Shown: positions 29,126 through 38,362 of the stretch, one piece after another | Layout: every line of letters starts with the position of its first letter | Numbering within the stretch: position 1 is the stretch's first letter | DNA from: Zygnema cylindricum | Lineage: Eukaryota > Streptophyta > Zygnematophyceae > Zygnematales > Zygnemataceae | Direction of reading: 5' to 3' | NCBI GenBank assembly: GCA_037447655.1 | Contig: JBBHKE010002339.1 | Location: forward strand, 1-38,362 | Length of the DNA: 38,362 nt | Translations under genes and position numbers: made by a program | The notes under the pieces: generated by a model | What the model saw: only the letters and a program-made list of their open reading frames with translations | What the model was told of the DNA's origin: nothing | Databases searched by the model: none

Positions 29126-32098
29126 ATGACCATGTCTGATCGTGCATTCTCGCCTCTTCTCCCTCATTCACCTCTTCCACCTAAACCTCGTACACAAGCC
29201 TCAACATGGGTAGAATGTAACGGGTGTCATAACCATTTCGCGACCGGTGCCGGTATTGCCCGACATACAAAGAGTTGTAAACAATTTTTGGCCCAGAGCG
29301 ACCCTTCCTCTAGTACCCTTTCCTCCACAACACTCTCGTCCGGACCTATGAACGAAGATTGGGCATTTGTACGCGATTTAGACGTGTTCGGAGCTTATGA
29401 TTTGGGGGCTCCCCGTCCGTGTTTATACAAGCGGATTCCGATGGCTGTGCGGATTATCGTACAAGACGCCCTCCACCTTCCATTGTCCCGTATTTATTTG
29501 GATCCCACGGATGTTGGACCTTGGCACCTCCTTTTCATGTCTCACTTTGGGTTCTAGTTTTACCTGGTCGTGGCGGTGGTAGCGGGGCCCGAGAAACTAT
29601 GGCTCGATGTCGACGATTCCTTCGAGGCGATTGGCGAGCCCTTCATCGCGAGCACGAGGATGGAGTTGCGAGTGTTTCTTTCATGCCACGTTGTACATCT
29701 CGAACTTCGGATGTGCCATCCACCTATCGTCGTGCAGTACATTTGGGCCGAGTTGGTGAGCTGTCTCGAGCAGTTCGAGCCCTCCAGGCAGTTCGAGCCC
29801 TCCAGCCTTTTAATCCTGCTCCTCGTCTGCTGTGACTGTTGAGATTCTTCGAGCTCTTCATCCCCCAGCTCCTTCCCCTCAGCCCCCCTCTATTCACACT
29901 TTCGAGCCGACAAAGTGTTTTCTTTTGGATCGAGTCTCTTTAATAAAGGCCCTTACGACTTCTCCACATCTTTCAGCAAAGGGTCCTTTGGGCACAGTTT
30001 ATGAGTTATTTCGCGACGTTTTGCCTCCGGAATCTGGTGCTCGGGGCTTTGATATGTTTTTTCGAGTATGTTCCCTTATTCCGGCTGGCACTGTCACCTC
30101 TCGTATTTGCGATCTCCTCACGGCCTCCCGCCTCGTGGTTGTCACCAAACCCAATGGGGGAATCCGACCTATTGCAGTAGGCGAGGTATTGTACCGATTG
30201 GTGGCCCGTGCAATCTGCATCCAGCTCCAACCCGCTTTCCATGATTATTTCTCCCCGCATCAGTTCGGAGTTGCAACCAGGGGGATTGTGAGGCCGTGGT
30301 TCATGGGATCCGGGCTTTGCTAGATGCCCATCTGGATTGGTTAGTCCTCCATGTGGATGTTTCTAGTGCCTTTAATACAGTGGATCGGAATGCCATTTTT
30401 TCAGAGCTTATGGCCGCACCTTCCCCGATTGCCCAGATATTTTCTTTTGTGAGGGCCTTTTATTCTCTGAGCAGTAGCCTCTCTTTCTCCACGGATGATG
30501 GTTTGGTCCCACTTTCCTCCACGACTGGCACCCGTCAGGGCGATTCCTCTTGGGGGCCCTTTGTTTGCCCTAGCCCATTACTGCGCCCTCCGAGCTTCAG
30601 CAGCTGCTTACCCTTCTTGCCTCTTCCCTTCTGTTGCGGATGACACATGCATTATTGGTCCTTCGGCCCAAGTTATACCGCCCTATAACTATTTAAAGGC
30701 TCGCTTTGCCGAACTCAATCTTTCGGTCCAGCCATCAAAGTGTGTTGTTTGGTCCCCAGGTCCTATTCCTCTTTTTTTCACTCCCCCTTTTGTTTTTCTG
30801 ACTCCTCTTCCTACCGAAGGCATTCGGGTGTTGGGTTGCCCGCTTGGTTCCGATCCCTACGTCACGAAATTCCTCGATTCCGCTCTTCAGACAGATTTGT
30901 CCTACGTGGATGACCTTCCTCACCTTTCTGATCCCCAGGTGGCCTTTGCTCTTCTGACACGTTGTTTCCCGGCTCGGCCCTCCTACCTTACTCGCACTTC
31001 CCCTCCCACCCCATCCTTTGTCCTCACTTTCCGCATTCGAGGATCGTCTTATGGATGTCCTCCACACTTTGTTGGGCCGTGGAGGTTTTGATCGCGAGTC
31101 TGGGCCCGCGGCACGCATCCAAGCCTCTCTTCCAGTCTTGGCCGGCGGTTTGGGTTTACTCTTGACGGCGCGTGTTGCTTTTGCCGCCTATTTGGGAAGT
31201 TGGTGCCTTGTTGCTTCCACTATTGTCTCTTGTTTTGTGGCTGGGGACACTCCTATTCTTGCGGCCGTGGTTCCCCGTGTTTTAGATGCTTCTCGAGGCG
31301 CTTCATTCCAATTCTTCGCGTGCACGCTTCTTGTCTTGTGGCGAACCTGGCTCGGGAGCTTGGATATTGGCTGTCCCTATCTTATCCACTCTTCGTTTCT
31401 CCCCGGCTCAGTTCACGACGGCCCTTAGGTTCCGGCTTGGCCTCCCTCACCCATCTTTGCTTGGCTCACTTGTTTGCTTCTGTGGCCACGTTCTCGAGCC
31501 CGATGGGGTCCATTTGCTTTGTTGCTCCCACGGGGGCGAGTTAATTTCAGGCGCACGACACGATTCGAGACACCATTGCTACTATCGCTTTTGGGGGGGG
31601 ATTTTTTGTTCGCCGAGAGGTCTCTCACATTATTCCTTCGTGTCGGATCGATCTTGTATTACTTGATGGTGCGCGTCGTACATTTGGTGATATTGTTGTG
31701 GCAAACCCTACCTCAACTACAGTCGTCAACCAAGCGGCTCGGCATGTGGGAGTGGTCGCCCGTGACGCGGCTAAAAGGAAGGAGCGTGATTATGCCCATC
31801 GCGATGCTATGGATGGCTTCATTCCGATGGCGGTCGAGATATTTGGTTGTTTGGGTGTGGCTTTGGATGAGTTTTTCCGTACTTGTGGTCGGCGCTCGTT
31901 TGAGAGGCGGGGACCTGAAGCCCTTCTATTTCAGTCCTTACTTCTTTTTTTCGTCAACGTTTTTCGGTGGCCCTACAACGGGTGTTGGCTTCTATATTAC
32001 TTCGATCGTCTATTACCGTTATGGATCGACTGCGTGTTCCGGAACCTCCTCCTTGTGCTCCTCCTGGATTCGGGGACCTACGTGGTTGTTTTCGATAG
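29126..32098 (+). pseudogene. Reverse transcriptase with zinc finger and restriction-like nuclease, broken
   Basis: A decayed gene of about 990 codons in order zinc finger, RT, nuclease, as in R2-group non-LTR retrotransposons. The N-terminus (ATG 29126) has a CX2CX12HX4C finger, CNGCHNHFATGAGIARHTKSC. RT landmarks across shifted frames are KPNGGIRPIAVGE, QFGVATRG, the first catalytic aspartate in LHVDVSSAFNTVDR, GTRQGDS and the ADD box in VADDTCIIGP. Downstream are CFCGHV ... DGVHLLCC (a CXC-H-C knuckle), ARHDS and the nuclease core CRIDLVLL ... FGDIVVANP, with two aspartates 13 apart, as in PD-(D/E)XK enzymes. At least six frameshifts are needed to join the pieces (near 29530, 29830, 30290, 30540, 31080, 31300-31570 and 31950). 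The last frame ends in TAG at 32096-32098. Confidence 0.8.
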
Positions 32099-32167
32099 TT
32101 TGTTGGGGGTCTTTTTTTTGTTTTTTTTACGCTATTTATTCCTTTACTTTAATAGCGATTGGCGGTG

Positions 32168-32539
32168 TAGTCGTCGCGTCACGACAGTGTGCGACGAGAT
32201 TTCTTGGTCGGATTCGCTTTAACTTTTTGTCGTATGACGCTCATTTTATTTTGTTTCTTTTGTATCCTTCTCATGATATCTATTTCAAAGTCTGAAAAAG
32301 TGAATCCACAGTAATATATTTATTGGGTCGTATGACCATTTCAAATCTCTTTTTAAGTTTTCCTAAGCGAAAGTTCCGGTAGTATAAAGAAAAATGCCGC
32401 GTATCCTACCGCATAAAAAACGATCGTTCGGACGGCCAAGATTAATCCTTAAATTTTCCGTACGGTTTGATAAATGTATTGGATATGTACGGAAACTTAT
32501 GTTGACGGCCGTTTTTCCCAGATTCCACTCCTTTGGTTT
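32168..32539. other. No feature seen
   Basis: Sequence between the TIR unit and a polypyrimidine tract. I recognise no gene or repeat in it. Confidence 0.5.
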
Positions 32540-33010
32540 TTCCCTAGTTTCCCTCCTTTCTCCTATGATGCTCCTCCCGTTTCCTCCATTTCTCTACCCT
32601 CGCCACCCTTCCACGCTTTACCTTCCTCTTCTCTCCCTCTACCCCTACCTCTGTCTCCTCGTCACCCTTCCCTTCTTCTCTCCGTCCTCCCTCCTCACCC
32701 GCCGACGTTCGGAGAAAGAAGAGAGAGAGGCCTTGCGCCAAGGCCCTAGGAAAGCATCAGCCAATGGCAGGCCGAGTTCGCACGTGTGAAATGGGGAATC
32801 TAAGGAGTGGCGCATTTATGATCCTCTTTGTCGTCACGTTGCTAGGCGGACTCAGAGGTAAGGGGAGGGGGGAGTGAGGGACAGGGAGAAGGGTAGAAGA
32901 ATGAGAAGGTTGAAGGGGAGAAGGGAGAGGGGTTGGGCCAGGGGGAGGGTTTGTGGAAGGGAGAGGGCGTCGACAGAAATAGGGAACTATCGTTGGGGAT
33001 TAGGAAAGGG
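32540..33010. repeat. Polypyrimidine and polypurine tracts facing each other
   Basis: 32545-32705 is C/T-rich and 32850-33010 is G/A-rich, separated by about 140 bases of mixed sequence. This repeats the layout of 24341-25010 without the tandem array. Frames over the tracts are artefacts. Confidence 0.65.
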
Positions 33011-33179
33011 AGAAGGGTAAGGGAATTGTAGTGATCTATATCGAACGATTTTAAGGTCGATATATCGCGATATCGGAGTCTATCGACCTTGAGAATTGTA
33101 GTTTTATCGAGTTTGCAGATAACTGTTGAAAATTTGACGAAAAGTCGACCGTTAACCGTACAAATATTCGTACGAAGTA
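33011..33179. other. Short repeat-like stretch
   Basis: It contains TATCG motifs like those of the neighbouring TIR element and may be another worn fragment. No gene. Confidence 0.4.
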
Positions 33180-34035
33180 GTGTTGGGTATCGGGTAAATT
33201 CATATCGCGATATTTTCGATATTCGATATATTGAATATCGATCGAGCAGAATATTCGATATATCGTACCGAGACCAACATAAACCATCGCGATATATATC
33301 GCGATATATAGTATTTTTTTAAATTTTATATTTTATATTTCTATATATAATATGTAATTTTAGCGAAAAAGACAAATTGTCTGATACGCCACGTAAGACG
33401 TGATTTTCGTTCCGTGACTTAAAGGTAGACGCCGCAAAAATGTAACCGACAAAATAGTACTAATTTTGTAATTCATATAATGACTCTTTTGGGGGTATGG
33501 TTATATCAGGAGGTCTCTGTAATAGTACCAACAGCAAAATTTATGTATTACAGAGGCCTCGGATGCATCGCGTATCGTCTGTAAACAAGTTTCTACATAC
33601 ATGTTCTGATTTGAGTGGTTCCTTGTAAGTTGACGATCAAATCTTTAAAATAGTCAAAGATTTGAAAACTGACCATTTTCGTATGGAAATTTGTACTTGC
33701 GTATTACGTACGTGTACTTCGCAAGTGTACCGCGTCAATGTACCTCGGAGATCTCCTTCACTCTACTGACTTTCAGGAAAAAACCGTATTTCTTTTCGGC
33801 AAAGATTTTACGGTCACCTTGTCCGAAGGCACGTCACTTTGGAGATCGGTGATTTTTTATTTTTTTTTTGTGCCTCAATATATTGGCGATACGATATATC
33901 GGAGATATATTGCGATATATTGGCAATATATCGTGATGATTTGGTTTTCGATGTATCGAAGCGATTTATCGATTATTGGGTACCTGAAATTCGATATATA
34001 TCAAATATCGGCAAAAGGTCCTCGATACCCAACAC
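33180..34035. mobile_element. 856-bp TIR element of the GTGTTG family
   Basis: It starts GTGTTGGGTATCG and ends CGATACCCAACAC, an exact 13-base inverted repeat, with TA on both sides (33178-33179 and 34036-34037). The ends are filled with ATCG and GATATAT motifs. The middle (33485-33690) is shared with 23040-23225 and contains a hairpin around GAGGTCTCTGTAATA and TATTACAGAGGCCTC. No transposase frame. Confidence 0.75.
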
Positions 34036-34037
34036 TA

Positions 34038-34236
34038 CACCGTGAATCGTTATTAGCGTTATGAACTCTATATCGGCACCCCAAAATTTTGACATTAATA
34101 CCTTAAATAGAATAAACTACACTATTTAAGGACGTGGACCATAATCTGCCACGTCTCCTGGCTTTAAATTAGAATGAATGACGCTAATTTTTTCTTTACA
34201 CTAATAATTTCTCAACGCTAATAACGATTCGCGGTG
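34038..34236. mobile_element. 199-bp MITE, copy 3
   Basis: Third copy of the family at 3340-3538 and 4609-4807, with the best termini: the left end CACCGTGAATCGTTATTAGC and the right end match as inverted repeats in 22 of 23 bases. It shares the TA at 34036-34037 with the preceding element, so it probably inserted next to or at that element's edge. Confidence 0.85.
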
Positions 34237-34310
34237 TACTTTATTATACAAAGTCAATAATATGATACACTATGTTATAAAGTACTATTGCATGCATACT
34301 CTATTTTTTT

Positions 34311-34434
34311 TAGTTATCGCCGATATGGAATTTGTTGGTCTCAGACCGATATATCGGGTCCTCTGACCGTTCGATAACCGATAACTTTCGGATCGGTGTT
34401 ATCGCGATAAGTTTTTTACCGATACACAACACTA
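34311..34434. repeat. 124-bp repeat of the GTGTTG family, copy 2
   Basis: Near-identical to 26597-26721 and ending in the family terminus ACACAACACTA. No left terminus is visible. Confidence 0.7.
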
Positions 34435-36080
34435 GTACTAAATTACTTACTCTAATTAGAAATTACTCAAAATTTAGAAAATAATTAATAATTCTATTTG
34501 AGAATTTGGGTCAAAATTTGGGGGAACGGATAAGCGTTATATACGCTACTAACGATTCACGGTGAAGCTATTATAGCAAAAATAATTTTTATATTCGTTG
34601 TGTTTTTTTTTTTTTTAGTTAATAATTCATTATAATACAATCTTTCCTTAAATTTATCTTGCCTTATTATACGACATAATTTCCGTTAATATTAGTTATA
34701 AGCGTTGCATATATATATATATTATTTTTTTCTATGTTACTTGAAAGCATGATTTAACGATTTTAAATTTAATATACTGATTTTAATGATTTTTTTTTTA
34801 ATTTTTCGGGAGATACAATTGTAGACATTTATGGAGGATATGAAGGTCACTAAAAATTACATAAATGTAAGTATAATAAAAAATAATAATAAATATGTTT
34901 AGATAATAGTGTCACTTAAAGATAGTAACCTTATCTTAAAAATGACAAAGATATAAAAAAAGAAAATTGATACTCTGGAAAATTCAGAGAAAAGCACAAA
35001 AATAATTTACAAGTACCAAAGGCTAAAAAGTTTAACCAAAAAAAATCAAAGAAATAGAGAAATTTATATAAATTTAGAGAGTATTGCAGAATTTGAAATC
35101 AAATTAATGAATGATGATTATATCTAAAAAACCCTCAAGATTTTTTACTATTGATTCTTAAAAACTTGAAGAAAAGAAAAAACTTCTTGATAACAAAAAG
35201 CTCCAATGGCTAGAAATTGAAAATATGAAATTAGAAAAGGAGCTCTAGTAAAATGATAACTAAAATAAAAGGCAAATTTATTTATTTATATTATTTAATA
35301 ACATTTGAAAGACAACTAGATAAAGCACCGGCACAATTAATATTTTTTATCAGTTATTCTATTTTTTCATGTTTTTTTTAGCTAGAACATTTTTTCTTCA
35401 TGCTGACTAAGAGCAGCTGGAATTATTAAGAATCCTAATATTGATTTAAATAAGGAAAAATTATTAAGGATTAATAAATTAAACTGTTTTTAAATGAAAA
35501 AAGTTACTACTAAATTTGCTCTCTCCCTCACTAAATTTTCATAGGAAATGAATGGACACCTCTCATTAACTGGTTAAATGGAAAACAATAAAGGCAAATA
35601 AAATTTAACGTCTAATAAATATCAATGTCTAATAAAATATATTGGAAAATTTCCTCACTATTAACAATACGAAAATTGCAAAAAACACCGAAGAATATAA
35701 CAATTAGAATTATCAGAGACGAAAAATGGCTTGTCTTTTTCTGGGATGAAAGATTTAACCAAAATGATTATTCACCTTCTATTCATTTCTAAAATCTAAT
35801 TTTCTTCCTCGACTTTCTCGACTTTCCATTTCTTCTTCCTTATCTCTCCTTTCGATCTCGCCTTTTGTCTGGCGTGTCGATTCACGTCTGATCCTGATCT
35901 GATCGATAATGTTTTCGTCTCGTGTTCGAATGTCACAAAAAGAAATCATTAATCAATACTTCGTTATTTTAATTTTCTGACTGTTAAAACTTGGGACGGT
36001 TGTGGACGACAACAAAACTTGAGACAAATTGTAGATGGCGAGAATACTACTCCGCCATTGGTTATTATTGTCAACTTTTT
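34435..36080. other. AT-rich region, no gene seen
   Basis: Very AT-rich with T-runs and a short TA run near 34712. A worn end of the CACCG family lies at 34530-34565 (TATACGCTACTAACGATTCA then CGGTG). No reading frame or RNA gene is convincing. Confidence 0.6.
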
Positions 36081-36234
36081 TGTGCCACTTAAAATATCTT
36101 ATTTTTCGAGGACAGTTTTTGGATTGTTAATCTGATGTTCGATATTGGAAGGCAAGATGCTCACTTTGTTATTGTTGGTATTCGATTGACAGTGTGACAA
36201 GTATGCACGAAGAAAAGATGTGTTAAGTTGCAAA
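36081..36234. mobile_element. Foldback MITE, copy 3 (diverged)
   Basis: The left end GCCACTTAAAATATCTT and the right end AGAAAAGATGTGTTAAGTTG are a worn inverted pair matching 3141-3293. Length is about 154 bp. No coding capacity. Confidence 0.5.
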
Positions 36235-36299
36235 ATTAAGTTTAAGGCTAATAACAGTTAGTGGTGTATTATAGCGACAATTGTAGACGTTGACAAATT

Positions 36300-36515
36300 T
36301 GTGGAGGATTATAGATGTCTACATATGTATGTTGTTAAACCGTATTCTATCGCATTTTTCTAAAATTGAAGGTGCAGGGTTTTGTGACATTGTGACGTCA
36401 TGCTCACTTATGAGAACATCGACCTCAGTAATTTTATAATGGTTTTACATTTTTGTTTTATTTTATTTTATCACTCAGTCTGCCATCAAACTATGACCAA
36501 AGGTATTCAATAAAA
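36300..36515 (+). repeat. Dispersed repeat, copy 2
   Basis: Matches 1310-1515 with landmarks TTTTGTGA, ATGCTCACTT, CATCGACCTCA and AAAGGTA. Old and diverged. Confidence 0.55.
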
Positions 36516-36958
36516 AATAAATACAGTTAGAGGGAGGGGAAGAGACGATGACGACGTAGACTCTTGCGGGGGAATCATGAATAAAAGTGGAGATCCAATA
36601 CGTCCAAGACCCCTACAAATTATTTTACGTACACAGTCGTCATTATTTTTACATAGGCTGTGTGCCAATGTAGCCAAAAATTTGAAATTTCGCTTTAGAT
36701 TTCAACAAAGATTCTCCTAGTACATTTTCCTGCGTTGAGATGTTTGAATTTAAAATTGTTATTTCTACTGTAACGGTTGTACACGTGCCTTTTCCTAAGC
36801 AATCAACTTTTTAGACTTTTGGCCCATTAAGGCGCCAAGATATGGCGACGCATGTCTACGAGGATTTGCCCCGGGTACTTGTGGAGGGAGAACCACTACT
36901 CTTGTCTATACGCAAATAACAATGCAGTTCATGGAGTGGCAGGGGGATATGTGACACG
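36516..36958. other. Left flank of the Copia element at 36959
   Basis: No feature recognised. The five bases ACACG directly before the LTR are the candidate left target duplication; the right copy would be outside the window. Confidence 0.45.
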
Positions 36959-37602
36959 TGTTGGGTTATTGTCGTTTCGCGGTATTTTCCCGAACCGACA
37001 TACATACATTTGTTAAACGTGAAGCATCACGTCATCATACAAAATTTACAACGTTGTTTCGCGACTGTACTTTTGTTATCCGCGAAAGAAATGTACTATT
37101 TTGTTTGGCGTCACTTTTTGTTTTCGTGCGCAGGTGTCACATTTTGCATGCAAGTGTTTTTGGGTCACAACACGTGTTTAAGTCAACATTTCGAGTTAGT
37201 CGTTTCTAAGGAAGAAAGCGCGTGTTACTTTCTTCGTGGAAACGTCTTTGTAGTGTGCACAGTCAGCTAGAGACAAACTTTGTCACTACGCTAAGTTTTG
37301 CTTGTCTTACCTCGTTTTTTCTTAGTGCAGAGTAACGAGTATATAGGCAACAATGTTCATGTACAGAATATTGTATCTTACATGATTAAATCTTAGAGGA
37401 TTAATCGTGGAGTAAGAGATTATTTAAGACGAGAGAGAAGAGAGAGAAGAGAGAAGAGAGATGATGTAAAGAGGCTTCGGCCAATAACACTTATAAATTT
37501 TTTTGGCTGAATATTTCTCTTGTTTATTATGAGCTTCCGCTGTGCAATGATTTAAGATTTGTGAATTTATTTGAGTGCATGTCTTTTGCTTACGATCCTA
37601 CA
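36959..37602 (+). repeat. 5' LTR of a Copia-type element
   Basis: 644 bp, starting TGTTGGGTTATTG and ending CCTACA two bases before the primer site. TG and CA ends and the primer site define it; the partner LTR is outside the window. A GAGAGAAGAG tract at about 37430-37460 is present. Two open frames across 36958-37270 are not genes. TATTTAAG (near 37421) is a possible TATA-like element for the internal promoter. Confidence 0.8.
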
Positions 37603-37604
37603 AT

Positions 37605-37616
37605 TGGTATCAGAGC
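37605..37616 (+). other. Primer binding site TGGTATCAGAGC
   Basis: An exact match to the standard plant Copia site complementary to the 3' end of initiator tRNA-Met, two bases after the LTR. It contrasts with the half-tRNA site at 19185-19200. Confidence 0.92.
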
Positions 37617-37644
37617 AAGTTCTTCATAGATAGAGAGAGAGCGC

Positions 37645-38362
37645 ATGGGGAGGAAGAAGAATAGAAATACTCCTTCCCCCATATCGACTTCGGAGAGAGC
37701 AAGAGAGTTCAGTTTTTTGGGTTCTCAATTTGAAGAGACCCGGAATACGGAGAGAAAATTCAAGGAAATGTTTGATGCACTTATGAGATATGTAGATTCC
37801 AGTCTTCAAACTCAACCGAGTGAGAGCAAAGAAAACACTTCTTTTCCGGCTACCGATCCATTGAATAGAGGAGCTAATGAGAGTGAGAGAAAAGAGAGGA
37901 TTAGGAAGGGAAAAGCGAAGATAGAAGAAGAAGAGTCCAATTTTGACGAAGGATTGGAAAATGAAGAAAATTATAATATGTCAAGGAAATCCGTGGCCTT
38001 TAATGTCACCAATTATCCTGTTTGGAAAAAGTTTATTTCAGGCCAACATATTTTCAAGAAGCTTTGGAGAATTTTCAATAGAGAAGAGAAAATGCCACTT
38101 GAGAGTAAGGCACGTGCTCAATGGCGGTTGAAAGATATTGCTGCAACGACCGGTTTGATGAAGAATTGCACTTCTTCCGTGCTTGATCATTTCCTCGCTC
38201 ACGGCACAGCCCATGACTGTTGGCAAGCACTTGGGGAGCAATATGAGAAAGGCATTGAGAACAAGGGTCAATATCTTTATACAGACTTTATGAATTTTAA
38301 AATCAAGTCAAATGAATCGATAGACGATGCCGTGAAGCGCTTCAATATTATACTCGAGCAAT
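37645..38362 (+). CDS. Copia-type gag, 5' part, open to the window edge
   Basis: The ATG at 37645 opens a frame that has no stop through the last base, 239 codons, so the gene continues beyond the window. Its start lies 28 bases after the primer site. The N-terminal 110 residues are charged and rich in Ser, Glu, Lys and Arg, with a MetGlyArgLysLys start. The gag core then shows NYPVWKK, DIAAT, LDHFLAHGTAHDCW and DDAVKRFNII, which match the decayed gag at 9818-11250. Zinc knuckles and any pol would lie downstream. The protein would package the element RNA in cytoplasmic particles. The intact frame and exact primer site suggest a younger, possibly active element, but only the first part can be judged. 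Confidence 0.88.
   Translation, partial: MGRKKNRNTPSPISTSERAREFSFLGSQFEETRNTERKFKEMFDALMRYVDSSLQTQPSESKENTSFPATDPLNRGANESERKERIRKGKAKIEEEESNFDEGLENEENYNMSRKSVAFNVTNYPVWKKFISGQHIFKKLWRIFNREEKMPLESKARAQWRLKDIAATTGLMKNCTSSVLDHFLAHGTAHDCWQALGEQYEKGIENKGQYLYTDFMNFKIKSNESIDDAVKRFNIILEQ

Larger units (their letters stand above)
27748..32167 (+). mobile_element. 4.4-kb TIR-bounded unit carrying an RT-nuclease gene
   Basis: The first 44 or so bases from 27748 (CACCGCAAATCGTTATTAG ...) match the reverse complement of the last 44 ending at 32167 (CACCGCCAATCGCTATTAA ...) with about seven mismatches, both continuing through AAATAGCGTAAA. TA borders each end (27746-27747, 32168-32169). The left 95 bases also match the left end of the element at 2526. 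Inside are a fragment of the GTGTTG family, a 49-bp minisatellite, a pyrimidine-rich leader and a broken reverse transcriptase plus nuclease gene. No transposase is recognisable. Either a non-LTR element landed in a TIR element, or the gene belongs to the TIR unit. Confidence 0.6.

Noticed and set aside
28476-29139. Pro/Ser-rich or Gly-rich proteins upstream of the RT gene
   Set aside because: Homopolymer C-runs and A-runs create these frames; there is no domain or codon signature.

Overview
The window looks like repeat-dominated nuclear DNA of a eukaryote, most plausibly of the green lineage. Nothing in it resembles a bacterial operon, and I recognise no convincing single-copy host gene. Almost everything that can be explained is transposable-element DNA: three Copia-type LTR elements, a Ty3/gypsy relic, a broken non-LTR reverse transcriptase gene with a restriction-like nuclease domain, and several families of short terminal-inverted-repeat (TIR) elements in AT-rich sequence full of simple repeats. 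The green-lineage guess rests on the plant-type Copia primer site TGGTATCAGAGC at 37605-37616 and its decayed copy at 11310-11321. It is only a guess, because the other Copia element uses a half-tRNA primer site of the kind known from Drosophila copia.

Layout. 1-2525 is unexplained AT-rich sequence with repeat fragments. 2526-5044 is a dense cluster of TIR elements, including two 199-bp MITEs on either side of a 1056-bp element. 5380-7146 and 7450-8233 are two more TIR elements. 8647-12097 is a minus-strand Copia-type element with two LTRs and gag but no pol. 12240-13151 is a plus-strand Ty3/gypsy remnant: a piece of reverse transcriptase, a decayed PHD-like finger, a polypurine tract and an LTR. 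13415-20071 is a complete but dead minus-strand Copia element with a 5-bp target duplication (GATTG), both LTRs, primer site, polypurine tract and a polyprotein broken by stops and frameshifts. A second copy of the gypsy LTR is at 21006-21288. 21500-22479 is a TIR element related to 5380-7146. 24341-25010 is a polypyrimidine tract, a tandem array rich in TGACGTCA and TGACGTGG, and a polypurine tract. 25234-27480 is mostly T-rich simple sequence.

27748-32167 is the most interesting segment. Inverted repeats of about 44 bp, flanked by TA, bound 4.4 kb that contains a decayed reverse transcriptase plus restriction-like endonuclease gene whose stop codon lies only about 70 bases from the outer end of the right repeat. 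The same terminal sequence bounds the short MITEs near 2.5-4.8 kb and 34.0 kb. 33180-34434 holds more TIR elements. 36959 to the window end is the start of a better-preserved Copia element with 5' LTR, intact primer site and an uninterrupted gag frame that runs off the edge.

The elements are parasites with separate life cycles rather than a cooperating gene set. The decay is instructive: five of the in-frame stops I could place in the large Copia element fall where related elements have glutamine, as expected from C-to-T change. Coordinates of repeat ends were read by eye and may be off by a few bases where the ends have diverged.
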